Shown piece by piece: positions 25,777-34,302 of a DNA stretch of 35,248 nt (position 1 is its first letter; every line of letters begins with the position of its first letter). Position numbers and translations under genes: made by a program. The DNA comes from an uncultured Eubacteriales bacterium (GTDB taxonomy: Bacteria; Bacillota; Clostridia; Christensenellales; Pumilibacteraceae), in contig UQSP01000015.1 in assembly GCA_900543755.1 (NCBI GenBank), forward strand, positions 1 to 35,248, written 5' to 3'. The notes below the pieces were generated by a model. The model was not told the DNA's origin and searched no databases. It saw only the letters and a list, made by a program, of their open reading frames with translations.

Positions 25777-25813
25777 AAAAAAAGCGTACAAACAAAACAG
25801 ATTTGCACGCTTT
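25777..25813 (-). terminator. Intrinsic terminator of rnr
   Basis: Minus-strand AAAGCGTGCAAA (25802-25813) pairs with TTTGTACGCTTT (25781-25792; 12 bp with one G-U), followed by a T-run, 37 bases past the rnr stop. Confidence 0.85.
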
Positions 25814-25849
25814 AATCATATAAGATTTTTTTAATAAAATCAGCTTAAT

Positions 25850-27826
25850 TCAATCTTCAACAAGCGCAAAGGCTATTTTATCGAAAGAAACCGACTCCAC
25901 GCGGATTCTGATTTTGTCGCCAATGCGGAAACGGTGAGAAACGTTTGAAACAAGCAGTCTCTTTTCGTCGAAAACGTAACCGCCGCCCGGCAAATTTTCC
26001 ACGCGAATCATGCCTTCGATGCCGTTATCGAGTTCTGCAAACAAGCCCCACTCCGTAACGCCGTCGATGACCGCGTCGTACACGCTTCCCACTTTATCGG
26101 TCATGAATTTAGCTTTTAAAAGGTCGTCGACGCTTCTTTCGGCTTCGTCAGCGATTTTTTCCCTCTCGCTGCTTTGAACGGATGCTTCTTCCGCGAATTT
26201 ACCGAATTTTTTATCGGGGTCGGCGCCGCCGTGAAGAACATATTTGATTATTCGATGAATCGCAAGGTCGGGATAACGCCTTATCGGCGAGGTGAAGTGA
26301 CAGTAATATTGTGCCGCCAGCCCGAAGTGCCCAAGACACGCGGGTTTGTATTCGGCTTTAGACATCGACCTTAGAGCAACGCGGTTTACTATTCCCTTAA
26401 TGGGGTCTTCGAGATTTCCGATAAGTTTTGCGTAATCGTCAGGCTTAGGCTTATTAGGCACGCTAAGCCCGAATCCGTCTAAAAACGCGTTAAGGTTTTC
26501 CACTTTTTCTTCGGGCGGAACTTCATGTACGCGGTAAACGAAAGGCAAGTTGCGTTTACTGAAGTGCTGCGCCACCGTTTCGTTGGCGATAAGCATGAAC
26601 TCCTCAATAAGCTTATGGGAAAACAGTCTTGCGCGCTTTCTCACGTCCTTTACGGTGCCGTTTTCACCCATGATTATTTCACATTCCTCGATATCGAACT
26701 CCACCGAGCCGCGCTGCATTCTGAGCGCGTTAAGCTTTTTGGCAAGCTCCGCTGCGGAGTCCAGCATGGGAAGAAGCCGCGCATATTTCTCTCGTTCCGT
26801 TTCGTCGCCGTCGAGTATTTTTTGCACCGACTCGTAGGTCATGCGCGCCTTCGAGCGTATTACGCCCTCCGTAATTTCATGCGAAAGAATGTTGCCGTCC
26901 TCGTCGAAATCCATGATGCACGAAAGCGTAAGCCTGTCCACCCCCTCGTTCAGCGAGCATATTCCGTTAGACAGCTTTTCGGGAAGCATGGGCAGCACTC
27001 TGTCGGCAAAATACACGCTTGTGCCGCGTTTAAACGCCTCGGCGTCGGTTTTGGTGTTTTCCGTCACGTATTGCGCCACGTCCGCGATATGGACGTAAAG
27101 ACGGTAGCCCTTTTTGTTTTTTTCCACGCAAATCGCGTCGTCGAAATCCTTTGAAGCAGCGCCGTCTATGGTCACCGTGTCGTCGCCGCGGAAATCCCGA
27201 CGGTTTTTAACGTCTTCCGGTCTTACTTCGTCGGGCATGGCGGCGGTTTCCCTTATAACTGCGGGAGGAAAAGTCTCGTACAGCTTGTTGGCGCGTATTA
27301 CGCCCATTATGTCGGCGTAAATATCCCCTTCTTTACCCAGAATCTCGGTGATGCGGCATTTCAGCGGGTCAGTACCCTTTATAAGCTTTGCCACCACCTT
27401 ATCTCCCGCCTCAGCGTTTAATGAGCCGTGTTTATCCGCTTTAATCTGACCGAAGCCGCGCTCCGAAGCCGTGACGTATCTGCCGTCGAAAACGCCTACG
27501 ACGTCGGTAAATCCGCGTTTGATAATCCTGACCACTTCCGCCTCTCCGTTGCCGCGGCGTGAAGAAATTTTTACCGCCTCCACCGTATCGCCGTGCATCG
27601 CGCCGTTAAGATTTTTTGCCGCGATAAACAAATCGCCCGACTCGTCGGACGGTATAAAAAAGGCAAAACCTTTGCCGCTGCCCTGAACTAAACCCACAAG
27701 AGTTTGTTTTGCGTCCAAGGCAAAATTATTGTTTTTCCTGCGCGCGGTGCGAGCAATCGGACTCCTTTTGCCGCCGCGTTTGTTGACAAATTCTTTTTTT
27801 GTTTTGTTGACTCTTTGTTTTTTCAT
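25850..27826 (-). CDS. rnr: Ribonuclease R
   Basis: From the ATG at 27826 (GGGAGG 9-10 bases upstream) the protein has 658 residues. It is a processive 3'-5' exoribonuclease of the RNase II/R family. A basic Lys/Arg-rich N-terminal tail precedes the OB-fold (GLVQGSGKGFAFFIPSDE), the catalytic RNB domain (DGAASKDFDDAICVE with the metal-binding aspartates; HYCHFTSPIRRYPDL), and a C-terminal S1 domain (GSVYDAVIDGVTEWGLFAEL). It is a little shorter than E. coli RNase R, lacking its extra N-terminal helix-turn-helix and C-terminal basic tail. In Gram-positives rnr often follows secG, as here, though a terminator lies between them. Confidence 0.95.
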   Translation of the reverse strand: MKKQRVNKTKKEFVNKRGGKRSPIARTARRKNNNFALDAKQTLVGLVQGSGKGFAFFIPSDESGDLFIAAKNLNGAMHGDTVEAVKISSRRGNGEAEVVRIIKRGFTDVVGVFDGRYVTASERGFGQIKADKHGSLNAEAGDKVVAKLIKGTDPLKCRITEILGKEGDIYADIMGVIRANKLYETFPPAVIRETAAMPDEVRPEDVKNRRDFRGDDTVTIDGAASKDFDDAICVEKNKKGYRLYVHIADVAQYVTENTKTDAEAFKRGTSVYFADRVLPMLPEKLSNGICSLNEGVDRLTLSCIMDFDEDGNILSHEITEGVIRSKARMTYESVQKILDGDETEREKYARLLPMLDSAAELAKKLNALRMQRGSVEFDIEECEIIMGENGTVKDVRKRARLFSHKLIEEFMLIANETVAQHFSKRNLPFVYRVHEVPPEEKVENLNAFLDGFGLSVPNKPKPDDYAKLIGNLEDPIKGIVNRVALRSMSKAEYKPACLGHFGLAAQYYCHFTSPIRRYPDLAIHRIIKYVLHGGADPDKKFGKFAEEASVQSSEREKIADEAERSVDDLLKAKFMTDKVGSVYDAVIDGVTEWGLFAELDNGIEGMIRVENLPGGGYVFDEKRLLVSNVSHRFRIGDKIRIRVESVSFDKIAFALVED

Positions 27827-27893
27827 GATGAATTTACCTCCCTCTCCTTTCAAAACAGCACAGTATATATCTTCTCCGATATAAACCGTTTCA

Positions 27894-27925
27894 AAAACAA
27901 AAGCGGACGAAAAACCCGTCCGCCT
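27894..27925 (-). terminator. Terminator between secG and rnr
   Basis: GCGGACG (27903-27909) pairs with CGTCCGC (27917-27923). On the minus strand TTTTGTTTTTG follows; the plus strand also has CTTTTT. It would end secG transcripts, with leaky read-through into rnr possible. Confidence 0.8.
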
Positions 27926-27937
27926 TTTTATTCATAA

Positions 27938-28252
27938 TTAATTACCGTTGTAAATCGCAACCGATATAAAGAACAATATGGTAAGCACGGCTATTGCAAT
28001 CGCAAGCACCACCGTAAGACGCTTGAGCGCGCTTTCCAAAGTTTGCGATTTGTTTTTCGAGTAATAAGTGTCGGTCGAACTGCCGGAAATCGCGTTTATG
28101 TTGCTGCCGTCGTTGCCGGGCTGGAAAAGAACGACGAAAATAAGAACCAAAGAAAGCACGGCAATGAGAATAAGAAGCACCATTCTTATAATCGGGAACG
28201 ACTGGGAAACCCAATTCGCGACCGCAAGATATTGTAAATTAGAAAGATTCAT
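27938..28252 (-). CDS. secG: Preprotein translocase subunit SecG
   Basis: From the ATG at 28252 (GAGGTG 6 bases upstream; a GTG 9 bases earlier is possible) the protein has 104 residues. Two membrane segments (IIRMVLLILIAVLSLVLIFV and LTVVLAIAIAVLTILFFISV) flank the SecG loop, in which LFQPGNDGSNINAISGSSTDTY matches the family pattern of Q-x-G...ISG, followed by K/R-rich ALKRLT. SecG assists SecYEA-mediated export. The 20-residue N-terminal extension is longer than usual. Confidence 0.9.
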   Translation of the reverse strand: MNLSNLQYLAVANWVSQSFPIIRMVLLILIAVLSLVLIFVVLFQPGNDGSNINAISGSSTDTYYSKNKSQTLESALKRLTVVLAIAIAVLTILFFISVAIYNGN

Positions 28253-28281
28253 TATAGACACCTCACACTAAATGCTTATCG

Positions 28282-28310
28282 ATTATATCACAAATTTTAA
28301 CGGCGGGCAA
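28282..28310 (-). promoter_or_regulatory. Promoter of secG
   Basis: Minus-strand -35 TTGCCC (28305-28310), 17-bp spacer, -10 TATAAT (28282-28287); predicted start about 28275, giving a short leader that contains the ribosome site. Confidence 0.8.
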
Positions 28311-28420
28311 GCGTTTTTAATTAATTTTTGGTAAAATCCGCCTTGTTTTTGGGTAAAGTTCGGGTTTTTGACCGCTCGTGTAGGGTTTTCGGCGCAAAAA
28401 ACAGATTGCAACCGACCGAC

Positions 28421-28449
28421 TTGACCTTTGTTAAAGCGAAATGTATAAT
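28421..28449 (+). promoter_or_regulatory. Promoter of the rhamnosidase gene
   Basis: -35 TTGACC (28421-28426), 17-bp spacer and perfect -10 TATAAT (28444-28449), with a 28-base leader carrying AAGGAG before the ATG at 28484. Confidence 0.88.
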
Positions 28450-28483
28450 TGTTTTACATTCTTAATTAAGGAGTAATATTTGT

Positions 28484-30727
28484 ATGCTGTCCGATAAATT
28501 TATAGCTTTAGGCGAAAAATACAACACTATACGCGAGCACGTGGCCGCGCCTTATATGAGAAAAAGTTTTTTTCTTTCCTCTGTTCCGCAAAAAGCGGAA
28601 ATAACGGTCTGCGGACTGGGTTTTTACGTACTATGGATTAACGGCGAAAACATAACGAAAGGCGCGCTTGCCCCTTACATATCAAATCCCGACCAGATAA
28701 TGTATTACGACCGTTACGACGTAACGGACAAACTGAATAAGGGCGAAAACGTAATAGGACTGATGCTGGGTAACGGTATGCAGAACGCCGACACGCACGT
28801 ATGGGATTTTGATAAAAACGCTTTCCGTTCCGCGCCTAAAGTCGCCCTTTCTTTCGAGGCGGACGGTAAAACGATGTTTGAAGCGGACGACGGATTTACC
28901 TGTCACCCCTCGCCCGTCACTTACGACGATTTGAGAGCAGGCGAAAGATACGACGCAAGGCTGGAAATTCCTGGCTGGCTTTTACCCGGTTTTGACGACA
29001 AAGACTGGCTGAAGCCCGTTTCTGTGCCCTCAAACAAGGGCGAAAAACGTATTTGCACCGCTTCGCCCGTGCTTAAACAAAAAGAACTGAAACCCGTTTC
29101 GGTAAGGCGCACGCTGGCAAACCATTACGTTTACGACTTCGGCGAAAACAACTCGGGCGTGGCAAGGCTTAAAATAAAAGGTAAATGCGGTCAGACGGTA
29201 CGCATTATCTTCGGCGAAATCGCAAACGACGAGGGCGTCGATCAAAGCAATATTTCCTTCGGCCCCGAAACCATTTCGGGATACATTCAGCATATCGAAT
29301 ACACGCTTAAAGGCGGCGGCACGGAAGAATACACACCCTTCTTTACATATTTCGGCTTCAGATACGCGGAAGTAAGCGGAATAACTCCCCAGCAAGCGGG
29401 ATTAGACCTTTTGACTTACGTCGTTTTAAGCGGAGATATGCCGTCGTGCGGCGAATTTGTTACCAGCGACGAAACTGTAAACAGAATCCAGGATATTACC
29501 TTGCGGTCGGATTACTCCAATTTCTACTACTTCCCCACAGATTGCCCGCATAGAGAAAAGAACGGTTGGACGGGCGACGCAGCGCTGTCGGCGCAGCAGT
29601 TTCTGATGAACTTCGACGCCGAAGCCAGTCTTGCAGAATGGATGCGCTGCATTTGCCGCGCTCAACGCGAGGACGGGGCGTTACCGGGAATCGTCCCCAC
29701 GGGCGGCTGGGGGTTCAAATGGGGCAGCGGGCCCGCATGGGATATCGCCATTGTGGCCATTCCCTATATGCTGTATCGCATAAACGGCAACCTGGATTGC
29801 TTTAAGGAAAGCGCGGACAGTATTTACAAATACATCGAATACATACCAACGGTTCTAAATAAAGACGGATTGGCAGAATACGGCCTTATCGACTGGTGCG
29901 AAGTCAACTCGCTGAACAGTACGCCTTTGGTAATTACGGACACGCTTACTCTTCTTAACCTTTGCGACATGGCGGAAAAACTGTTTATTGCCGCCGGTGA
30001 CAAAAAAAGAGCGGAAAATTGCAAGAAACTTTTCTTGAATCTTAAATCCGCGTTCCGCAAAAAACACATAGACTTAAAAACCAAATCGGTTATTCCCGCC
30101 ACGCAAAGCGGTCAGGCGATGGCGATGTATTACGGTGCCTTCGACAAAGAAGAAATGCCCGAGGCGCTTATAAGGCTTAAAGAGCTTATCGCCAAATACG
30201 ACGGTCATTTCCAGGTGGGAGTGCTGGGCGCGCGCGTGCTTTTCCGCGTGCTTTCCGACATGGGAGAAGCGGAGCTTGCTTACTCCATGATTACGCGTCC
30301 CGACTTCCCCTCCTACGGCTGGCAGGTAACCATGGGATTTACCGCCCTTTTGGAGTCCATAAAGAAGCTTACCGTCAAAGCGCCTTTCACCGAGTGCCTG
30401 TTTGAAGACGGCTCGGTAGGCGGACGCTCGCTAAACCATCATTTCTGGGGGGACGTAAGCGGCTGGTTTTACGAGACGATCGGCGGATTAAGAATAAATC
30501 CCTGCCTTACTTCCTACCGCGACGTCGTAATCGACCCGTGTTTTATAAAATCGCTGGACTACGCAAAAGCATCGCATGTTTATAAGGGAATAGGCACGCT
30601 TACGGTGGAATGGAAACGGGAAAACGAAAAAATCAAACTGACGGTTACAGTACCCGAAGACATAAACGCGACTTATTCCAAAACCGGTAAAAAGTTAAGC
30701 GCGGGCGTAAACGAAATTATCGTTTAA
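28484..30727 (+). CDS. Alpha-L-rhamnosidase, glycoside hydrolase family 78
   Basis: The 747-residue enzyme should release terminal alpha-L-rhamnose from plant glycosides or polysaccharides by inversion. The GH78 signature is at residues 353-365 (DCPHREKNGWTGD) with the conserved acid Glu358. Upstream are beta-sandwich domains (GLGFYVLWINGENI, YDFGENNSGVARLKIKG), and the (alpha/alpha)6 barrel follows with the typical PSYGWQVTMGFTALLESI and SLNHHFWGDVSGWFYE motifs. There is no signal peptide, so it probably acts in the cytoplasm on imported oligosaccharides or glycosides; no transporter is linked here. AAGGAG lies 10 bases before the ATG. The mobile element begins shortly after its stop. Confidence 0.93.
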   Translation: MLSDKFIALGEKYNTIREHVAAPYMRKSFFLSSVPQKAEITVCGLGFYVLWINGENITKGALAPYISNPDQIMYYDRYDVTDKLNKGENVIGLMLGNGMQNADTHVWDFDKNAFRSAPKVALSFEADGKTMFEADDGFTCHPSPVTYDDLRAGERYDARLEIPGWLLPGFDDKDWLKPVSVPSNKGEKRICTASPVLKQKELKPVSVRRTLANHYVYDFGENNSGVARLKIKGKCGQTVRIIFGEIANDEGVDQSNISFGPETISGYIQHIEYTLKGGGTEEYTPFFTYFGFRYAEVSGITPQQAGLDLLTYVVLSGDMPSCGEFVTSDETVNRIQDITLRSDYSNFYYFPTDCPHREKNGWTGDAALSAQQFLMNFDAEASLAEWMRCICRAQREDGALPGIVPTGGWGFKWGSGPAWDIAIVAIPYMLYRINGNLDCFKESADSIYKYIEYIPTVLNKDGLAEYGLIDWCEVNSLNSTPLVITDTLTLLNLCDMAEKLFIAAGDKKRAENCKKLFLNLKSAFRKKHIDLKTKSVIPATQSGQAMAMYYGAFDKEEMPEALIRLKELIAKYDGHFQVGVLGARVLFRVLSDMGEAELAYSMITRPDFPSYGWQVTMGFTALLESIKKLTVKAPFTECLFEDGSVGGRSLNHHFWGDVSGWFYETIGGLRINPCLTSYRDVVIDPCFIKSLDYAKASHVYKGIGTLTVEWKRENEKIKLTVTVPEDINATYSKTGKKLSAGVNEIIV

Positions 30728-30781
30728 CGCGCTTTCAGTAACATACTAAAAGCTTAATAATATCTATTTATGTACAAGCAT

Positions 30782-30836
30782 AAAAAAAAAGCCTCCCTGT
30801 TACCGCAATTCCGATAGGGAATTTTGGTAAAGGGCG
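30782..30836 (-). terminator. Long stem-loop with nine-T tail at the element edge
   Basis: CCCT, TTACC and AATTCC (30795-30812) pair with GGAATT, GGTAA and AGGG (30818-30834); on the minus strand nine T residues follow. It would stop transcripts of the recombinase operon, or marks the host side of the junction. It overlaps a perfect 14-bp palindrome, AAAGGGCGCCCTTT (30829-30842). Confidence 0.75.
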
Positions 30837-30855
30837 CCCTTTGAAAAAGAGAGCA

Positions 30856-30881
30856 GGCGTGGCGTGAAAGCCACGCCTTTT
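30856..30881. terminator. GC-rich stem-loop, terminator for either strand
   Basis: GGCGTGGC (30856-30863) pairs with GCCACGCC (30870-30877). The plus strand continues TTTTC and could end the rhamnosidase mRNA; the minus strand continues TGCTCTCTTTTT, just past the recombinase stop. Confidence 0.65.
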
Positions 30882-30898
30882 CTCATGTCTTATGTTAT

Positions 30899-30921
30899 GC
30901 CCGCATCAGCGGGCTGTTTTT
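30899..30921 (+). terminator. Plus-strand stem-loop overlapping the recombinase stop
   Basis: GCCCGC (30899-30904) and GCGGGC (30909-30914) pair around ATCA and are followed by TGTTTTT. It could block host transcripts from running antisense into the recombinase gene. Confidence 0.55.
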
Positions 30922-32599
30922 AACAGCTCAAACCGTCGTACTCATCGTCGTCGAGAAAGTCGGGAAACTCCACCGCACCTATAAAGTTATACACGATTTC
31001 GATTTCCTGCCTGTAATGCCCGTTCTCTTTCCGCTTTTCGTGTACGATTATCCTGTCCACAAACGAGCGTATGATTTCGGGCGTCAGTTCTTCGATGCTG
31101 CTGTACTTCTCCACCAAACACAGAAAATCGAGTATTTCGTCTTTCTCTTTTTTGTCCTTCTCGATTTCCGCTTTCAGCATTTGCGCTTTCTCTGTCAGAT
31201 CTGCCTGTTCGGTTTCGTATGTATCGCTCAGTTTCAGATACCTCTCTTCCGACAGTATCCCCGCTACTTTGTCCTCATAAAGGCTTTGAATGATTTTATC
31301 CAACGCCTTTATACGCTCTTCCGCAGCAGAGAGTTCCCGCAGGTTTTCCTTTATTTCCTGTTTCGTCTTGACCTCGGAATTTTCCTCCAACATCCGTAAA
31401 AACTCTTCCTTTTGCGATTGCGCGAACCGTAGTGTCCGTCTCAAATCGTCTAAAAGCAATGTTTCCACGGCTTTCACGGTGATCTGATGCGAAGTACAGA
31501 GATTTTTCTTCTTTTTCCGGTAGGTAGAGCAGTTAAAGTATTCTGCCTGTTTCATCGTAGTGCAGCGACACAGATACATTCTCTTTCCGCAGTCCGCACA
31601 ATAGAGCATACCCGAAAGCGCGTTCATCTCGCCCATCGGCGTCGGCCTCCGTTTACATTGCCGTATCTTCTGCACGGTGTCGAAGGTCTGCCTGTCGATG
31701 ATGGCGTCCTGCGTGTTCTCGAATACGAGCCATTCCTCTTGCGGAAGTTTGATACGCTTTTTGGATTTATACGACTTCTTATAGGTCTTGAAATTTACCG
31801 TACAGCCCGTGTATTCCACGTTTTCGAGTATTCTTGCGACGGACTTCTGATCCCATATCTCCGAGTCTTCCCGCAGTTTTGCAGGGGTAGGCAGCCCGTG
31901 CTTATGGAAGTACACAACGGGTGTATCGATTTTCCGTTCCGTCAATATCCGCGCGATCTGCGTAGGCCCGTAGCCGTTCATGCACAGTGAGAATATCTCG
32001 CGTACCGTTTTCGCGCCGCGCTCGTCTATTACCCATTTCTCTTTATCGTTCGGGTCTTTCTTATAGCCGAGCGGCGGATGCGTTGCGAGGTGCTTGCCTG
32101 CATTGCCTTTTGCCTTCATGACAGCTTTGATTTTCTTGGAGCAGTCCTTCGCATACATCTCGTTCAGGATATTCTTGAACGGCGTGATGTCGTCGTCGGG
32201 ATTGGTTTCGCTGTCCACTTGGTCGTACACGGCGATGAACCGCACGTCCGCTTCCGCAAAGTAGTATTTAGTATAGTAACCCACGAGAATGTGGTCGCGC
32301 CCGAACCTCGACATATCTTTGACGATGACGGTGGAAACTTTTCCCTCGTCTATATCGCGTATCATTCTTTGAAAGTCGGGGCGGTCGAAGTTACTGCCCG
32401 AATACCCGTCGTCCACATAGAACCTTACGTTGCGCAGCTTGTGTTCGTCGGCGTACTGTTTTAAGAGCATCTTTTGGTTGCGGATACTGTTGCTGTCGCC
32501 CTGCAAATCGTCGTCGCAGGACAGCCTGCAATACAGTGCAGTCCATTGTTCTTCGGTTGTTCTTGCCTTCTTATATTTCATTGTCGATTGCAAATTCAT
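30920..32599 (-). CDS. tnpX: Large serine recombinase, TnpX/TndX type
   Basis: The 559-residue enzyme excises and integrates the element through a Ser-linked intermediate. The resolvase domain has ALYCRLSCDD (21-30) with nucleophile Ser27 and Arg25, then DDGYSGSNFDRPDFQRM and VIVKDMSRFGRD. A recombinase domain (THPPLGYKK..., YGPTQIARILTERKI) and a zinc ribbon (MLYCADCGKRM...YFNCSTYRKKKKNLC) follow, with a long coiled coil at about 410-510 and a C-terminal VDRIIVHEKR segment. GGGAGG lies 9 bases before the ATG. The start overlaps the stop of the TnpW-like gene (ATGA). Symbol assigned by resemblance to Tn4451 TnpX. Confidence 0.93.
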   Translation of the reverse strand: MNLQSTMKYKKARTTEEQWTALYCRLSCDDDLQGDSNSIRNQKMLLKQYADEHKLRNVRFYVDDGYSGSNFDRPDFQRMIRDIDEGKVSTVIVKDMSRFGRDHILVGYYTKYYFAEADVRFIAVYDQVDSETNPDDDITPFKNILNEMYAKDCSKKIKAVMKAKGNAGKHLATHPPLGYKKDPNDKEKWVIDERGAKTVREIFSLCMNGYGPTQIARILTERKIDTPVVYFHKHGLPTPAKLREDSEIWDQKSVARILENVEYTGCTVNFKTYKKSYKSKKRIKLPQEEWLVFENTQDAIIDRQTFDTVQKIRQCKRRPTPMGEMNALSGMLYCADCGKRMYLCRCTTMKQAEYFNCSTYRKKKKNLCTSHQITVKAVETLLLDDLRRTLRFAQSQKEEFLRMLEENSEVKTKQEIKENLRELSAAEERIKALDKIIQSLYEDKVAGILSEERYLKLSDTYETEQADLTEKAQMLKAEIEKDKKEKDEILDFLCLVEKYSSIEELTPEIIRSFVDRIIVHEKRKENGHYRQEIEIVYNFIGAVEFPDFLDDDEYDGLSC

Positions 32600-32874
32600 T
32601 GTTTATAACCTCCCGAATTGCAACCTTCAAGCGATTGAGTTGTTGAGAACTGCCGAGAATTTCTCTCGATCAGCCGTTTTGTGATGTCGAACGCCGTTGC
32701 TTTGGCGTTCTTGTTATTGCGGGAGATGACGGTATAGACCGTATTCCCGATGACCTGTTCGCGGTACTTGAATATAGTACCGTCCTGTTCCTCGCTGTAA
32801 TATACGCGAGGGTCTGCCGTTAAAGTGATATTCTTATTCGTTTTCCATTTTCTCCTTATTCGAAGCCGAGGCAC
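32596..32874 (-). CDS. TnpW-like transposon protein, start apparently frameshifted
   Basis: The frame of 92 codons from GTG 32874 holds a segment like the TnpW family of clostridial transposons: YREQVIGNTVYTVISRNNKNAKATAFDITKRLIERN. Function of TnpW is not established. The N-terminus is suspicious: an AAGGAG followed by ATG (32848) sits inside the frame but one base out of register, reading MENE-stop. Removing one A from the AAAA after ATGG would give METNKNITLTADP, joining that start to the conserved frame. Either translation begins at the weakly supported GTG, or the gene carries a one-base insertion (or a sequencing error). It overlaps the recombinase start by 4 bp. Confidence 0.7.
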   Translation of the reverse strand: MPRLRIRRKWKTNKNITLTADPRVYYSEEQDGTIFKYREQVIGNTVYTVISRNNKNAKATAFDITKRLIERNSRQFSTTQSLEGCNSGGYKQ

Positions 32875-32911
32875 TTCTTATATTTTTCCCCGCTCGACAA
32901 GGAAGAGGGCT

Positions 32912-33136
32912 TCATTCGGCTTTGTCCTTCTTATTCCCGGCGGCTTCCTCTTTCAATAATTTATACCCTGCCTCTATCAACCGGACTTTCGTATAGCCGT
33001 TCTCTTTCAAAAATGCGTTGACTTCCTCCGCGAATTTACGCGATACGCTCGTTCCCCATACAAGGTACTTTTCCTTTCTCTCTTCCTTGTGCCGTTCCTC
33101 GTAATTCTTGTCTATCTCCGTTTTTGTCTTTGCCAT
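32912..33136 (-). CDS. Small ribbon-helix-helix-like element protein
   Basis: This 74-residue, highly charged protein (MAKTKTEIDKNYEERHKEER...) has a strand-helix-helix layout: LVWGTSVSRKFAEEVNAFLKENGYTKVRLIEAGYKLLKEEA. That suits Arc/MetJ-type DNA binding and resembles small regulators beside mobilization genes. GGAGG lies just before the ATG. It is the first gene behind a perfect consensus promoter (33179-33207), so it may repress its own recombinase operon. The DNA-binding role is inference from fold pattern and context. Confidence 0.65.
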   Translation of the reverse strand: MAKTKTEIDKNYEERHKEERKEKYLVWGTSVSRKFAEEVNAFLKENGYTKVRLIEAGYKLLKEEAAGNKKDKAE

Positions 33137-33178
33137 ATTCCCTCCGAAAATATTATCGTATTAACATTCTGTTTTTTT

Positions 33179-33207
33179 ATTATACTTCTTTCGGAGAGCG
33201 ATGTCAA
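33179..33207 (-). promoter_or_regulatory. Consensus promoter of the recombinase operon
   Basis: Minus-strand -35 TTGACA (33202-33207), exactly 17 bp, -10 TATAAT (33179-33184). It lies between the relaxase stop and the small DNA-binding-type gene; predicted start about 33172. Confidence 0.9.
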
Positions 33208-33234
33208 CGGGAAAGGGAGAACTTTATTCAGTTT

Positions 33235-34302
33235 TTATTTGCCGCCGCGGTCGTAGCCGTGGCTGTTCTCTTTATAATAGGGCGTTGTTTTCTTCTCCCT
33301 CGATTTATGCAACAGCGTTCTGAACTCGTCGGGATAGGCGGAGAGTATGTCGCTGACCATTTGATAGACGCTCTCTTTGCTTTTGTTCGCCCGTTCCGAT
33401 TCTTGATACAGCTCGAACAGATCGGCACGGTCTTTATCGCCGATTCTTTTCGCCTGCCGCAGGGCGGCGTTTTCCGTGCGCAGCACTCGGATTTCTTCCT
33501 CGGCTTGTTTCTTTTTCTTCGGCGTGGGTTTGGCTTTTTCTTCTTCCACCGATTGTATCACGCCGTTCAGATATTCCTGCGCCTGCTGTTTGGTTTCCGC
33601 CGCCGTTTGTTCCGCCTGCGATACAATGCTGTCCGCCTGTAATTTCGCCGCCTGTGCTTTGCCGTCCGCCTCGGAGATAATGTTTTTCGCTTCGTTCCGT
33701 GCGGATTCCAAAATCTTCTGCGCCTTATACTCGGCTACCGACTTGTGCTTTGCCTGGCTGCCCGGCTTGCCGCGCTCCAAATTCCATTTCTTCCCGACCT
33801 TCTCCCAAAAGTCCGATTGCAGTTCCCGCAGGGTTTTGGGCGTGAACAGTTCTTTTGCGCATAACCTGCGGTCAACGATGGGAACGAGATTCAGGTGCAT
33901 ATGCGGTGTGGTTTCGTCCATGTGGACGACCGCAGAGATGATATTTTCTTCCCCGTACCGTTCGGCAAAGTATTCCGTCGCGTCCTCAAAAAACCGCCGT
34001 TGCTGCGACAGTATTAGCCGATTGAAAAATTCTCCGTCCGACGAGATGACGAACGCGCCCATGAGTACGGCGTCTTTACGAACTTTCCGTTTTAAGGGCA
34101 GCGTTGCGATCCGTCCGTTGATGTAATCCATGTAACGCTCCGACCGATGAACGGTGTGATAGTTTCTTCGCGTTCTCGACAGGTCGATGTTCGGGTTATC
34201 GGGCGTGTAGCTTTCGTCGCGCTCGTTTTCCAACTCGATGGGCGTCACGTTATCCTTTTTCTCATTTGATATTTTCTGTAAGTTACAAACTAAATACGAT
34301 AT
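33235..34302 (-). CDS. mobV: MobV-family relaxase with apparent ATA start
   Basis: The relaxase nicks oriT and pilots the DNA strand during mobilization. HMDETTPHMHLNLVPI (residues 127-142) is the metal-binding motif; NPNIDLSRTRRNY (37-49) is also conserved, and the C-terminal part is a long coiled coil (about 180-310). The first canonical start is GTG at 34248, but the frame continues upstream as ISYLVCNLQKISNEKKDN, which matches the family N-terminus (MSYxVxRMQK in pMV158 MobM). The only codon at the right place is ATA at 34300-34302, 8 bases after GGAGG (34311-34315). The residue aligned with the catalytic His22 of MobM (KHNER) is Glu25 here (LENER). Length with the ATA start is 355 residues. 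Confidence 0.85.
   Translation of the reverse strand: MSYLVCNLQKISNEKKDNVTPIELENERDESYTPDNPNIDLSRTRRNYHTVHRSERYMDYINGRIATLPLKRKVRKDAVLMGAFVISSDGEFFNRLILSQQRRFFEDATEYFAERYGEENIISAVVHMDETTPHMHLNLVPIVDRRLCAKELFTPKTLRELQSDFWEKVGKKWNLERGKPGSQAKHKSVAEYKAQKILESARNEAKNIISEADGKAQAAKLQADSIVSQAEQTAAETKQQAQEYLNGVIQSVEEEKAKPTPKKKKQAEEEIRVLRTENAALRQAKRIGDKDRADLFELYQESERANKSKESVYQMVSDILSAYPDEFRTLLHKSREKKTTPYYKENSHGYDRGGK

Noticed and set aside
33476..34126. 216-codon plus-strand Ser/Cys/Phe-rich frame
   Set aside because: Antisense to the relaxase coiled coil; composition is a mirror of that region.
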